The notes under the pieces are model-generated. The model was given only the letters and a program-made list of their open reading frames with translations, did not search any database and was not told the DNA's origin. A DNA stretch of 64,000 bases from Polyangiaceae bacterium. Lineage in GTDB: Bacteria; Myxococcota_A; Polyangia; Polyangiales; Polyangiaceae. The stretch is from positions 1 to 64,000 of the forward strand of contig JABFXY010000006.1 of the NCBI GenBank assembly GCA_013361525.1, given 5' to 3'. The stretch's first letter is position 1. Every line of letters starts with the position of its first letter. Shown piece after piece: positions 8,382 to 16,630 of this stretch. A program made the position numbers and the translations under genes.

Positions 8382-9899
8382 TCAGCGGTCTTTCAGTCCG
8401 CGCGCTTCACTTCGCGAGCGGTCCCTGTCCCGCTTGTCCTTACGCCGGTCGCTGTGGCGCGCCTTGCGCGCGCCTTCCTCGTTGCCCTTGATCGAGCCGA
8501 GCGGCCAGAGCGTGTACTGAATCTCGGCGAGCTCCGCCTTCACGACGACGTCGATGACGTCGGCCGCGCTCTTGTAACAGGCACCGGATTCATCGAGCGG
8601 CACGTGGCCGTCGACGTTCACGACGATGTCGTCGTGACGGTATTGCTCGTCGACCTTCTCCTGCGAGAGGGTCCGCATCGCCTCGCCGCGCGAAAGGCGG
8701 CGGCCCGCGCCGTGATTCACGCTGAAGCCGCTCTTCTCGGCGCCCGGAAGCGGCCGCAGCACGTAGCTGTAGTCGCGGTTCGAGCCCGGGATGAGGACCG
8801 GATGTCCGGTCGCAGCCCACGGCGTGCCGACGAGCGCCGGGTGTTTCGCCGGGAACGCGCGCGTCGCGCCCTTGCGATGCACCCAGACCTCGCCGAACTC
8901 GGGATGCTTCTCGGCTTGAACGAGGTTGTGGCTGATTTCGTAGACGAGCTCGAGCGGGGCCTTGAAGACCTTCTCGAACGCCTCCGCGACGGCCTCGAAG
9001 ATGACGAGCCGGTTCACGATCGCGAAGTTGCCTCCGGCTGCGACGGCGTTCTGGTAGCCCTCGTAGTGCGGTGATCCCGGCTCGAAGTAGCCGAGATCGA
9101 TGTCGGCACTGCGCTCCGGGTGTTCGGACTTCGCGAGGCGGAAGTAATTCGTCGCGAGGCCGTGGCCGAACCCGCGGCTTCCCGTATGCAGCTGCACGAA
9201 CAACGTCTTCGTCTCTTCACAGCGCTGCAGCTCGATGAAGTGGTTTCCGCCACCGAGTGTGCCGAGCTGATCGAGGCCTCGCTCCGGATTGCCCGGGCCG
9301 CCCCACGGGATGTCCCACTTGTCCGAGACCGGAATGCGGTGCCGCTCGGCCTTCGAGCGATCGAACATCGCGCCGTACTTGGAGACGTAGTGCTCCGCGC
9401 CGCCGCGAACGAGCTCTTGGAACTCGCTCTTCGACAGCGCCCCCATGCGGAGGCTCGCGCCGCCGGCGCCGAGGGCGACACGCTTCATCACCTCACGGTT
9501 GAAGGCGAGCTTGCGATCGTGCGTCGCGAGCCCGGCGTCGACCTGGCTCTTCGCGCTCACCATGCCGCAGCCGATGTCGAAGCCGACCGGGCCCATGGCG
9601 ATGGCGCCGTCACCTCGGTCCGTCAAGATGACGCAGCCGACGGGGACGCCGTAGCCGTAGTGGACGTCCGGCGTGATGACGACGAGCTTCGCGCCCGGGA
9701 AACGCGTGGCGTTGACGATTTGGCGATAGAGCGTCGGCTCGGCCTCGACGAACAGCGCCCGGTTCAAAAACATCCGGACCGGGACATCGCGGGTGTCGCG
9801 CGTGTCGAGTCGGTAATAGCCGCCGTCCTCGTCCCAAACGGCGAGGCTCTTCCAGTTTTCTTCGTCGAGCAGATGCGAGCCCATAAAGGTGGGTGCCAT
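8382..9899 (-). CDS. rtcB: RtcB family RNA-splicing ligase
   Basis: RNA ligase that seals 2',3'-cyclic phosphate (or 3'-phosphate) and 5'-OH RNA ends using GTP and Mn2+. The protein shows the family's signature blocks: PDVHYGYGVPVGCV, GFDIGCGM, GTLGGGNHFIE (metal ligands), LHTGSRGFGHG, NLVQAE and VNHGAGR, the last containing the guanylylated histidine. At 505 aa it is slightly longer than E. coli RtcB (408 aa) and ends in a basic Arg/Lys/Asp-rich tail. The ATG at 9899 is chosen; a second ATG lies 15 bp further in, and an upstream extension has no homology-like content. A divergent LigT/ThpR-type gene nearby suggests an RNA-end repair neighbourhood. No RtcA or RtcR was seen. Confidence 0.93.
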   Translation of the reverse strand: MAPTFMGSHLLDEENWKSLAVWDEDGGYYRLDTRDTRDVPVRMFLNRALFVEAEPTLYRQIVNATRFPGAKLVVITPDVHYGYGVPVGCVILTDRGDGAIAMGPVGFDIGCGMVSAKSQVDAGLATHDRKLAFNREVMKRVALGAGGASLRMGALSKSEFQELVRGGAEHYVSKYGAMFDRSKAERHRIPVSDKWDIPWGGPGNPERGLDQLGTLGGGNHFIELQRCEETKTLFVQLHTGSRGFGHGLATNYFRLAKSEHPERSADIDLGYFEPGSPHYEGYQNAVAAGGNFAIVNRLVIFEAVAEAFEKVFKAPLELVYEISHNLVQAEKHPEFGEVWVHRKGATRAFPAKHPALVGTPWAATGHPVLIPGSNRDYSYVLRPLPGAEKSGFSVNHGAGRRLSRGEAMRTLSQEKVDEQYRHDDIVVNVDGHVPLDESGACYKSAADVIDVVVKAELAEIQYTLWPLGSIKGNEEGARKARHSDRRKDKRDRDRSRSEARGLKDR

Positions 9900-10162
9900 G
9901 GACGCACGTCGCGACCAACGCTGACTAGATGTCGTGGGCCTTTGTCGTTGGCCCACTTGTCCGGCTTCTGCGCGCGCCATGCCACGAACCTCGGCCGCGT
10001 GGCTAAAGGTTGCACTCGGTGGACGCGCGAACCCGGGTCGCGTCAATGCGTTAACGGCCGTGCACGCCGCGCTCGTGGCCAAGCACCACGGTTCCTCGAA
10101 GAATCGTGCGCTCTGCCTCGAACACGCGGTTGGCACGCGCGGTGCTTCACTGGACGGCGATC

Positions 10163-10369
10163 ATGAAACTCTGCGTCGCGTGTCTCGCCCGAACCGATAT
10201 GTCCCGTCCCTCGGCCTCTGCATCGGAAGGCCTCGGGGAGGAAGTCGCATCCGGCGTTCGCGCGCTCGACTCGATCTTCGACGCGGAAGAAGACGTCCCG
10301 ACCACGCTGTATGTCCCCGCGCGCAGCACACGTAACCGCGCGCGCACGACCGAGCGCGTGCACGCTTGA
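10163..10369 (+). CDS. Small hypothetical protein coupled to the RNA ligase gene
   Basis: A 68-aa reading frame starting MKLCVACLARTD, with a cysteine pair C4-C7 and an Ala/Ser/Arg-rich remainder. I do not recognise it. Support is its position: the stop TGA at 10367-10369 overlaps the TTG start of the next gene, a typical coupling arrangement, and codon third positions are GC-rich. GGA sits about 10 nt before the ATG. It could instead be an untranslated leader of the ligase gene. Confidence 0.4.
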   Translation: MKLCVACLARTDMSRPSASASEGLGEEVASGVRALDSIFDAEEDVPTTLYVPARSTRNRARTTERVHA

Positions 10370-10917
10370 GCAACTGGTTCATCGGCGTCGTCGTCGATCC
10401 CGGCGGTTGGTACCCCGACCGCGTGCCCGCTCCGCCCGAAGGATTCAAAGCGTTTCACCCCGACGATCTGCACCTTACCGTCGCGTTCCTCGGAAATGTC
10501 GGGGCCGAGCGCGCGGACGCTGCCTGGCGAGCGCTGCGGTGGCCCACCGGCCCCGTCGAAGCGGAGCTCGCGGACATCGAAGCGATGGGCTCACCACGTC
10601 GCTACAGCGCGCTCTCGTTCCTGCTCGACAAAGGCCGGCTCGAGATTGAAGGCGCAATCGGCCTCGTTCGGGCCGACGTGGGCGCAGCGGCAGAGGTCGA
10701 GCCCGACCAACGGCCGCCGAAGGCTCACCTCACGATCGCGCGGCCGTCGAGGAACGCGTCGCCCGCCGTCCGCAACAAGGGCCTGGCCTGGGCGAAAACG
10801 ATCGAGCTTCGCGGTACGCCGATTCTTCTACGCGAGGTAGCGCTCTACACCTGGAGCGAGGACCGCACGAAGACGCTGTTTCGCAAGGTCGACGTGCGCT
10901 CCATGACGGGCGGTTGA
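10366..10917 (+). CDS. thpR: 2'-5' RNA ligase / cyclic phosphodiesterase (LigT/ThpR type)
   Basis: A 183-aa protein of the 2H phosphoesterase superfamily. Both catalytic HxTx motifs are present: HLTV at 36-39 in the HLTVAFLG context and HLTI at 121-124. E. coli ThpR joins tRNA half-molecules through 2'-5' linkages in vitro and opens 2',3'-cyclic phosphates. The start is TTG at 10366, overlapping the stop of the small upstream reading frame. The divergent rtcB gene about 460 bp away acts on the same kind of RNA ends, so a shared role in RNA-end healing is a reasonable inference. Length fits the family (about 176-190 aa). Confidence 0.85.
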   Translation: MSNWFIGVVVDPGGWYPDRVPAPPEGFKAFHPDDLHLTVAFLGNVGAERADAAWRALRWPTGPVEAELADIEAMGSPRRYSALSFLLDKGRLEIEGAIGLVRADVGAAAEVEPDQRPPKAHLTIARPSRNASPAVRNKGLAWAKTIELRGTPILLREVALYTWSEDRTKTLFRKVDVRSMTGG

Positions 10918-11003
10918 GAAGGCGCTACCAAGCCGTCGTGCGCGCGCGAAAACAAAAACAAACTCCCGACAGAAAAACGACGCGAGCCTCCCATCACCTC
11001 GAC

Positions 11004-11570
11004 ATGAGACGATCGACGGTTCTTCCTGTTTTCGATCGCGGCATGGGCGCGATCCTGGTCGCGGGGTTTCTCAGCTTCGGCTGCACGATTGATGCGGACG
11101 TTGGAGGTTTTGGAGGCGAGGGCGAGGATGGAGAAGGCGGTCTGCTCGAGGGCGGCTCTTCCAGTGACGGGCCCAACGCGGGTGGCGCAAGCTCTTCGGG
11201 TGGGAACGCTGCACAAGGCGGCTACAGCCAGGCCGGTGGTTCGTCGCAGGGCGGCTGGAGCAACGCGGGCGGAGCGAGCAGCACCGGCGGCTCCGGTGGT
11301 TGGCAGGAAGGTGGAGCGAGCGCCACCGGCGGCTCCGGTGGTTGGCAGGAAGGTGGAGCGAGCGATACCGGCGGGGGTCCCGCGCAAGGCGGCTGGGGAC
11401 AGGGCGGCGCGGGCGGTGGCAGCTCGGCAGCCGGCGGCGCGAGCCAAGGCGGCGGTTCGAGCGAGGGCGGCGCGAGCCAAGGCGGTGGAAGCTCTGCTGC
11501 AGGCGGTGCCGAACAAGGCGGCGCGGGCGGCGACAGCTCCGCAGCCGGCGGCGCGAGCCCGGGAGCCTGA
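11004..11570 (+). CDS. Short glycine-rich lipoprotein with repeat tail
   Basis: About 188 aa. The signal runs from MRRSTVLP to the lipobox LSFGC, then nearly the whole mature protein is Gly/Ser/Ala/Gln-rich with GGAS, GGSSQGG and GGWQEGG motifs, like the stalk regions of other myxobacterial lipoproteins but with no domain after it. A 42-bp unit is duplicated in tandem at 11283-11366. The ATG at 11004 gives positive charges before the hydrophobic core; a second ATG at 11044 would leave a very short signal. It may be an envelope spacer or a truncated surface protein. A second lipoprotein follows 81 bp downstream. Confidence 0.6.
   Translation: MRRSTVLPVFDRGMGAILVAGFLSFGCTIDADVGGFGGEGEDGEGGLLEGGSSSDGPNAGGASSSGGNAAQGGYSQAGGSSQGGWSNAGGASSTGGSGGWQEGGASATGGSGGWQEGGASDTGGGPAQGGWGQGGAGGGSSAAGGASQGGGSSEGGASQGGGSSAAGGAEQGGAGGDSSAAGGASPGA
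11283..11366 (+). repeat. Two tandem 42-bp units inside the Gly-rich lipoprotein gene
   Basis: The units at 11283-11324 and 11325-11366 are almost identical and code for 14 residues each, including TGGSGGWQEGGAS. The length is a multiple of three, so copy-number change would keep the frame. Confidence 0.75.
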
Positions 11571-11651
11571 GCCGCAAAGAGCAGCAATTCATCGCCCCTC
11601 CGCGTAGTCCGCCCGACAGAAAGGCGAGACAACGCGCCCATGGGCGTGGCG

Positions 11652-12587
11652 ATGAAACGATCCAGAATCTTCTTCGGCACCGCGCTCTCTGCGGGGTTGC
11701 TCTTCGGTTGCTCTGACGACGGGGCGAACGACGACAACGGCGGACAGGGCGCAAACGGTGGCGACGCGAACGGCGGCGCCGATGAAGGCGGCTCGAGCGA
11801 CGGCGGCTCGCACGACGGTGGTGCGTCCGAAGGAGGCTCGAACGAAGGCGGATCCACGTCCGGTGTCGTCCGCATCCACATGACTTCTTCGACGGAGCCG
11901 TTCGCGCACGCGGACGGCCTGTCGGGCCAAACGCCGAGCGCGCACAAGAGCGGCGTTCGCTCCCTGACGCTCTATCGCGAGGAGGGCGACGCCGATGCGC
12001 TGGTCGTTTTCGACCTCGGGCAAGATTCGGTCGAGGTCGACTATGCCGACGGCTCGGACACGCTCGTTTACACGGCGAACACGTCGGAGCTGAAGGACGG
12101 CATCTTCAAGATCGCGCGCGTCGTGCACAGCTACGTTCGCTACGAGATCGAGGCGACGATGCACACGAACGGCCTGAGCCTGCCGGGCACGTTCGACAAC
12201 TTCCAGGCGCTCTCCGACGGCAGCCTCTACGAGGGGGAGCTCCACGACGCGGGCGACTACAACTACGTCTTCACGACGAACGGCATGAGCTACCCCGCGA
12301 GCGGCGTGGGCGCGCCCGTGCCCGAGTGGGAGAGCACCGGCGGCTTCTCGGTTCAGTTCGAGAACGGCGAGTGGGCCTACTACTTCCCGGTGAACCTCGC
12401 GATCGACACCGACTACACGAGCCCGGTCGACGTGTACCTCGGCGTGAACATGCACGAGAGCTTCCGCTGGGAAGATCAGTCGACGCTCGGCTACGCCGAG
12501 GGCGTGTTCGACGTCACGCCGACGGTGTTCGAGCCGGTGCTCAAGTTCGGCGCGAACAGCTTCGAGGTCAGCGTCGAAGGACAGTGA
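11652..12587 (+). CDS. Lipoprotein of unknown function
   Basis: About 311 aa. The signal MKRSRIFFGTALSAGLLFGC has Lys/Arg, a hydrophobic core and the lipobox LFGC, followed by an acidic Asn/Asp/Gly-rich linker to about residue 65. The remaining 245 residues form a beta-rich domain with many aromatic residues (for example WAYYFPVNLAIDTDY) and no motif I recognise. The ATG at 11652 is preferred over the one 12 bp upstream because it begins directly with the charged signal start. It follows the Gly-rich lipoprotein and ends 3 bp from the convergent metallohydrolase gene. Confidence 0.68.
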   Translation: MKRSRIFFGTALSAGLLFGCSDDGANDDNGGQGANGGDANGGADEGGSSDGGSHDGGASEGGSNEGGSTSGVVRIHMTSSTEPFAHADGLSGQTPSAHKSGVRSLTLYREEGDADALVVFDLGQDSVEVDYADGSDTLVYTANTSELKDGIFKIARVVHSYVRYEIEATMHTNGLSLPGTFDNFQALSDGSLYEGELHDAGDYNYVFTTNGMSYPASGVGAPVPEWESTGGFSVQFENGEWAYYFPVNLAIDTDYTSPVDVYLGVNMHESFRWEDQSTLGYAEGVFDVTPTVFEPVLKFGANSFEVSVEGQ

Positions 12588-12590
12588 TCG

Positions 12591-13364
12591 CTAGATGCGA
12601 AACACGTCGTCGATGCGCGGGACCTCGAGGCTGAGGCCGGTGAGGCGCGAGCACTCCGTCTCGACCTCGCGCTGGTAGAGCGGCTTGATGTGATAGAGGA
12701 AGGTCGGCGTGCTCGCAGCGCGCCGAAACTTCTTCAGATCGAGCGCGAGCGACGCCGGCGTGTAGTGCCCGCTCACGCGCGCGAGACCCGCTTCGCGATC
12801 CGGGAAGCTCACTTCGATCAACATCGCGCGGAGGTTCGGCGTCGCGTCGAGCACCTCCCAGAGTCGATCCGTCGGGCCGGTATCGCCGCTGTACGCGAGC
12901 GATGCGCCGTTGCTCTCGACGACGAAACCCGAGCAATCGATGGTGTGCGAGACGGCGATCGCGCGCACGGTACGCCCCGCGACGACCGTCGGCACCTCGT
13001 CGTCGAGCTCGAGGAACTCGATGGTGCTGCGACCCGGCGTACCGCTCGGGATCACGCTGAAATCGGGCCACAAGACGCCGTTGAAGAAGTGCTGCTTCAG
13101 GCTCTGAATGGTGGCTTTGCTGCCGGCGACGACGAGCGGCGCGGACCGCATTTGACAGCGGTTGTCGGCCAGCGTCGCGAGGTCGCGCACGTGATCGAGG
13201 TGCGCGTGGCTGACGAGGCATGCTTCGAGCTTGCCCTGTTGATCGAGATCGAGGCCGCGGGTCACCGCACCGGCGTCGATCGCCAGCGTGCCGTCGATGA
13301 GGAACGTGCTCGCGCGGTGTTTCGGTGTTTCGCCGCCGTGGCAACCGATGACGTGGAGCTCCAT
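12591..13364 (-). CDS. MBL-fold hydrolase resembling class II cAMP phosphodiesterase
   Basis: A 257-aa metallo-beta-lactamase-fold enzyme. The zinc motif SHAHLDH spans residues 52-58, preceded by the GCHGGETPKHRAST start and followed by a SGDTGPTD segment and an HYTPASLA histidine, as in class II 3',5'-cyclic nucleotide phosphodiesterases (yeast Pde1 type). The likely reaction is hydrolysis of cAMP or a related cyclic nucleotide in the cytoplasm. Its ATG lies one base after the stop of the cyclic-nucleotide-binding protein gene, so both are one translational unit; that neighbour strongly supports a cyclic nucleotide substrate. Other MBL phosphodiesterases such as RNase Z share the HxHxDH motif and cannot be fully excluded. 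Confidence 0.75.
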   Translation of the reverse strand: MELHVIGCHGGETPKHRASTFLIDGTLAIDAGAVTRGLDLDQQGKLEACLVSHAHLDHVRDLATLADNRCQMRSAPLVVAGSKATIQSLKQHFFNGVLWPDFSVIPSGTPGRSTIEFLELDDEVPTVVAGRTVRAIAVSHTIDCSGFVVESNGASLAYSGDTGPTDRLWEVLDATPNLRAMLIEVSFPDREAGLARVSGHYTPASLALDLKKFRRAASTPTFLYHIKPLYQREVETECSRLTGLSLEVPRIDDVFRI

Positions 13365-13365
13365 C

Positions 13366-14079
13366 TCAGCCGCGGCTCCCGTGTGAGCTCGGATCCGAGC
13401 CTTGCGAGGAAGGGGTAGAAGGATTGGCAGGTGGCACGGATTGGTCCGATGGGCGCGGCGTCTCGAGGAACTCGAGGAAGTCCCGCAGGCGCGACAGCTC
13501 GGTCACGATGATCGAATCGCCCCGCTCTTCGGCGATGCCGAGGCGGTGGATGCGCTTCATCGTGTCGAACGCGAGCCGCTCGTCGACCGCTACCTCGTTC
13601 GCAATCTCGCGGGTGGTCGTTCGCACGCGGAGCCCGAGCTCACATTCTTCGCCGAACGCTTCGGCGTGACGCGCGAGCGCGAGCAGCACCCTCGCCTTCG
13701 GGTCGCGATGTAGAAGCACTTCGATAAGCGAGTCCGCGGAGTCGAGGCGCTTCGCCAGCTTCTTGATGAGCCGCAGGGAGATCTCCGCGTTCTTCGCGAC
13801 CATCTCCTCCAGCTTGCGAGAATCGATCACCAGGCAACGCGTCGGATCCATCACCGTCGCGGTCGCCGTGCGCGGCTTGCCGTTCAAGAGCGCCATCTCG
13901 CCGAAGAACTCACCGGGGCCGAGGATGGCGAGCAGCTTGTCCTGTCCGCCCACGTTCTTCGAGATGCGAACCGCGCCGGATTGGATCACGTACATGACCT
14001 CGCCCAGCTCGCCTTCTCGAAAGAGGACGTCGCCCGGCAGGAACTCTCGACCGAGACGTGCGGCGGGTGTGTCGGACAT
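13366..14079 (-). CDS. Cyclic-nucleotide-binding (Crp/Fnr-type) protein
   Basis: About 237 aa. Residues 10-120 form a cyclic-nucleotide-binding beta-roll (GDVLFREGELGEVMYVIQSG and, further on, GEFFGEMALLNGKPRTATA, the phosphate-binding cassette). Residues about 130-215 look like a Crp winged helix (TTREIANEVAVDERLAFDTMKRI), followed by a Ser/Pro-rich tail. The FGEMALL...RTATA cassette keeps the Arg and Glu used to bind cAMP. I chose the ATG at 14079, where the domain starts; the open frame continues upstream without domain content. It is likely a cyclic-nucleotide-responsive regulator, encoded one base before a putative phosphodiesterase that may remove its ligand. Confidence 0.82.
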   Translation of the reverse strand: MSDTPAARLGREFLPGDVLFREGELGEVMYVIQSGAVRISKNVGGQDKLLAILGPGEFFGEMALLNGKPRTATATVMDPTRCLVIDSRKLEEMVAKNAEISLRLIKKLAKRLDSADSLIEVLLHRDPKARVLLALARHAEAFGEECELGLRVRTTTREIANEVAVDERLAFDTMKRIHRLGIAEERGDSIIVTELSRLRDFLEFLETPRPSDQSVPPANPSTPSSQGSDPSSHGSRG

Positions 14080-14274
14080 CGCGCGCGAGGAGTCTAACCG
14101 GCTTCGGCGCGGATGCGACAGCTCTTGAAAGCGGGAGACCAGCAGAGAAACCGCGAAGGCGCGAAGACGAGAGAAGGGCGCAAACGGATTTCGATCCGGC
14201 CGCTCGCCAGGTCCGAGCGCTCTACCGTCCGCGCTCTCGGTGAATCCCGCCGGGTTTTCCTCGGAAAATGAAAA

Positions 14275-14302
14275 GAGCCAGGCGGGTTGATCCGCCTGGC
14301 TC
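14275..14302 (-). terminator. Intrinsic terminator of groEL
   Basis: Perfect 11-bp stem GAGCCAGGCGG/CCGCCTGGCTC with a 6-nt loop. On the minus strand it is followed by TTTTCATTTT, 31 bp past the groEL stop. Confidence 0.85.
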
Positions 14303-14332
14303 TCGTCTCGCGTCTGGGCCGCGAGCGACCGA

Positions 14333-16015
14333 TCACATGTCGAAGTCGCCCATGCCGCCCATACCGCCCATGCCGCCCATACCACCCATGCCGCCCATAC
14401 CACCGGGGCCGCCACCGCCGCCGCCGGCTTCCTTCTTCTCCGGCTTCTGAGCGACGAGCGCCTCCGTCGTGAGCATGAGGCCCGAGACGCTGGCCGCGTT
14501 CGCGAGCGCGTGGTGAACGACCTTCGCCGGGTCGATGACGCCCGCGGCGATGAGGTCTTCGTACACGTGCGTGCGAGCGTTGAAGCCGAACTTCACGTCG
14601 GTGCCCGCGAGGACCTTCTCGACGACGATCGAGCCGTCGAAGCCCGCGTTCTCCGCGATCTGACGGATTGGCGCTTCACACGCCTTCTGCACGATGCGAA
14701 CACCGAAGTCCCGCTCGTCGCCGAACTTGAGCGACGCGAGAGCCTTCGAGCCACGGAGCAGAGCCACGCCGCCGCCGGCGACGATGCCCTCTTCGACGGC
14801 CGCGCGGGTCGCGTGGAGAGCGTCCTCGACGCGCGCCTTCTTCTCCTTCATCTCGGTCTCGGTGGCTGCGCCGACCTTGACCACGGCGACGCCGCCCGAC
14901 AGCTTCGCGAGGCGCTCCTGGAGCTTCTCGCGATCGTAGTCGCTCGTCGTCTCCGCGACCTGCTTGCGGATCGACTCGACGCGACCCTTGATCTGCGTCT
15001 TGTCGCCTGCGCCGTCGACGATCGTCGTGTTGTCCTTGTCGATCTCGACGCGCTTCGCCGTGCCGAGGTCCTTCAGGCCGGCGCTCTCGAGCTTCTGGCC
15101 GAGGTCCTCCATGAAGGGGGTCGCGCCCGTGAGGATCGCGATGTCCTTGAGCATCTCCTTGCGGCGATCACCGAAGCCCGGCGCCTTGACGGCGGCGACC
15201 TTCACGGTGCCACGGAGCTTGTTGACGACGAGCGTCGCGAGCGCCTCGCCCTCGAGGTCCTCCGCGATGATGAGGAGCTCACGGCCGCCGCGGACCACCT
15301 GCTCGAGGAGCGGGAGGAGGTCCTGCATGCTCGAGATCTTCTTCTCGTGCACGAGGATGAGGGGGTTCGTGAGGACCGTCCGCATCTTCTCGGCGTCGGT
15401 GACGAAGTAGGGCGAGAGGTAGCCGCGGTCGAACTGCATGCCTTCGACGACGTCGAGCTCGGTCGTGATGCTCTTGTTCTCTTCGACCGTGATGACGCCT
15501 TCCTTGCCGACCTTCTCCATCGCCTCGGCGAGGATCTCGCCGATGGTGTGGTCGCCGTTCGCGCTGACCGTCGCGACCTGCGCGATCTGCGCCTTGTCTT
15601 TGGTCGGCGTGGCCGACTTCTTCACGCTCTCGAGGATCGCGTCGACGGCCTGCTCGATACCGCGCTTGAGCGACATCGGGTTGTGGCCTGCCTCGACGAG
15701 GCGGAGACCTTCGCGGTAAATCGCCTGCGCGAGCACCGTCGCGGTCGTGGTCCCGTCACCGGCCTTGTCGCTCGTCTTCGACGCGACCTCGCGCACCATC
15801 TGCGCGCCCATGTTCTCGAGCTTCGAGTGCAGCTCGATCTCCTTCGCGACCGTGACGCCGTCCTTCGTGATGACGGGCGAGCCCCAGCTCTTCTCGATGA
15901 CAACGTTGCGTCCACCCGGGCCGAGCGTGACCTTCACGGCGTCGGCGAGGGCGTCGACCCCGCGGAGGATCGCGTGGCGTGCGGAGCGGCTGTAGACAAT
16001 CTGCTTGGCGGCCAT
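14333..16015 (-). CDS. groEL: Chaperonin GroEL (Hsp60)
   Basis: Complete 560-aa GroEL with typical ATP-binding GPGGRNV, GDGTTT (about residue 87), the apical domain, and a C-terminal Gly-Gly-Met repeat tail ending GDFDM. It forms the large tetradecameric ring with GroES and refolds cytoplasmic proteins using ATP. AAGGAGATC lies about 9 nt upstream of the ATG at 16015. It follows groES by 26 bp and shares its promoter and CIRCE-like operator. An intrinsic terminator lies 31 bp after the stop. The C-terminal region contains an extra Gly/Pro-rich block before the GGM repeats. Confidence 0.99.
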   Translation of the reverse strand: MAAKQIVYSRSARHAILRGVDALADAVKVTLGPGGRNVVIEKSWGSPVITKDGVTVAKEIELHSKLENMGAQMVREVASKTSDKAGDGTTTATVLAQAIYREGLRLVEAGHNPMSLKRGIEQAVDAILESVKKSATPTKDKAQIAQVATVSANGDHTIGEILAEAMEKVGKEGVITVEENKSITTELDVVEGMQFDRGYLSPYFVTDAEKMRTVLTNPLILVHEKKISSMQDLLPLLEQVVRGGRELLIIAEDLEGEALATLVVNKLRGTVKVAAVKAPGFGDRRKEMLKDIAILTGATPFMEDLGQKLESAGLKDLGTAKRVEIDKDNTTIVDGAGDKTQIKGRVESIRKQVAETTSDYDREKLQERLAKLSGGVAVVKVGAATETEMKEKKARVEDALHATRAAVEEGIVAGGGVALLRGSKALASLKFGDERDFGVRIVQKACEAPIRQIAENAGFDGSIVVEKVLAGTDVKFGFNARTHVYEDLIAAGVIDPAKVVHHALANAASVSGLMLTTEALVAQKPEKKEAGGGGGGPGGMGGMGGMGGMGGMGGMGDFDM

Positions 16016-16041
16016 GTTCGTGATCTCCTTCTAAACCCGGA

Positions 16042-16335
16042 TCAGCCTTCGCTCGTCACGGCGAGGAGGTCGTCCTCGCGCAGGATGAGGTGGTCTTCGC
16101 CGTCGATCTTCACCTCGGTGCCGCTGTACTTGCCGAAGAGCACCGTGTCGCCGACCTTCACGTCGACCGGACGAACCTTGCCGTCCTTGAGGACCTTGCC
16201 GTTGCCCACGGCGACGACCTTCGCCTCGATCGGCTTCTCTTTGGCGGTGTCGGGGATGATGATTCCACCCTTCGTCTTCGTCTCGCCCTCAACGCGCTTG
16301 ACGACGATGCGGTCCTGAAGCGGCCTGATCTTCAT
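16042..16335 (-). CDS. groES: Co-chaperonin GroES (Hsp10)
   Basis: Full-length 97-aa Gro[16 protein letters not shown] start, the [13 protein letters not shown] mobile loop, [14 protein letters not shown], and the C-terminal [10 protein letters not shown]. It caps the GroEL ring. GGGAGA stands before the ATG. It is the first gene of the groESL operon, driven from the promoter at 16517-16544 and probably repressed by HrcA at the CIRCE-like site. Confidence 0.99.
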   Translation of the reverse strand: MKIRPLQDRIVVKRVEGETKTKGGIIIPDTAKEKPIEAKVVAVGNGKVLKDGKVRPVDVKVGDTVLFGKYSGTEVKIDGEDHLILREDDLLAVTSEG

Positions 16336-16477
16336 GTCGAACTCTCCCTCAGAGCGGTTGCGCCGACGTGGCGCGGATACAACGGAGCGACTGCTCCAAT
16401 GACAAAGTGAAAAGCCCCACGCCGACCTACCGACGGCTTCGCGAAACGCGCGAAAGCGGGGGTCGGGGGCCCGACCG

Positions 16478-16504
16478 TTAGCACTCGCCCTAGTCGGCTG
16501 CTAA
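16478..16504 (-). promoter_or_regulatory. CIRCE-like operator (HrcA site) of groESL
   Basis: TTAGCACTC at 16478-16486, 9-bp spacer, GGCTGCTAA at 16496-16504. The left arm is perfect against the CIRCE consensus and the right arm matches 7 of 9. It lies just downstream of the groESL -10 box, where HrcA binding would block transcription. Confidence 0.85.
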
Positions 16505-16516
16505 CGACCGGCGCGC

Positions 16517-16544
16517 AAAATAATCCGGGGGATTCTGCCGTCAA
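16517..16544 (-). promoter_or_regulatory. Housekeeping-type promoter of groESL
   Basis: On the minus strand, -35 TTGACG (16544-16539) and -10 TATTTT (16522-16517) are separated by 16 bp. Start of transcription would fall near 16510, directly at the CIRCE-like site. Confidence 0.65.
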
Positions 16545-16569
16545 GCGGGACGAGGACACATGGAGAGGA

Positions 16570-16602
16570 AAAGGCCGCTCTCTTGGGGAGAGCGGCCTTT
16601 TT
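16570..16602 (-). terminator. Terminator of the Ig-like lipoprotein gene (bidirectional shape)
   Basis: AAGGCCGCTCTC, a short loop and GAGAGCGGCCTT, with A/T runs on both sides. On the minus strand it lies about 30 bp past the lipoprotein stop at 16631 and is followed by TTTTCC. Confidence 0.75.
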
Positions 16603-16630
16603 GTCCGAGGCGGGGTGCCTCAGGGGTGGG

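Noticed and set aside
7143-9074. Long plus-strand frame opposite the lipoprotein and rtcB genes
   Set aside because: Overlaps the conserved RtcB motifs on the other strand and shows no domain.
10000-10014. Sigma-54-like TGGC...TTGCA upstream of the thpR gene
   Set aside because: Spacing between the GG and GC elements is one base short of the consensus and no enhancer-binding regulator such as RtcR is present.
14510-16318. Long open frame antisense to groEL
   Set aside because: It lies fully opposite groEL/groES, its Asp/Glu/Arg-rich translation shows no domain, and high GC with the groEL codon pattern keeps the frame open.
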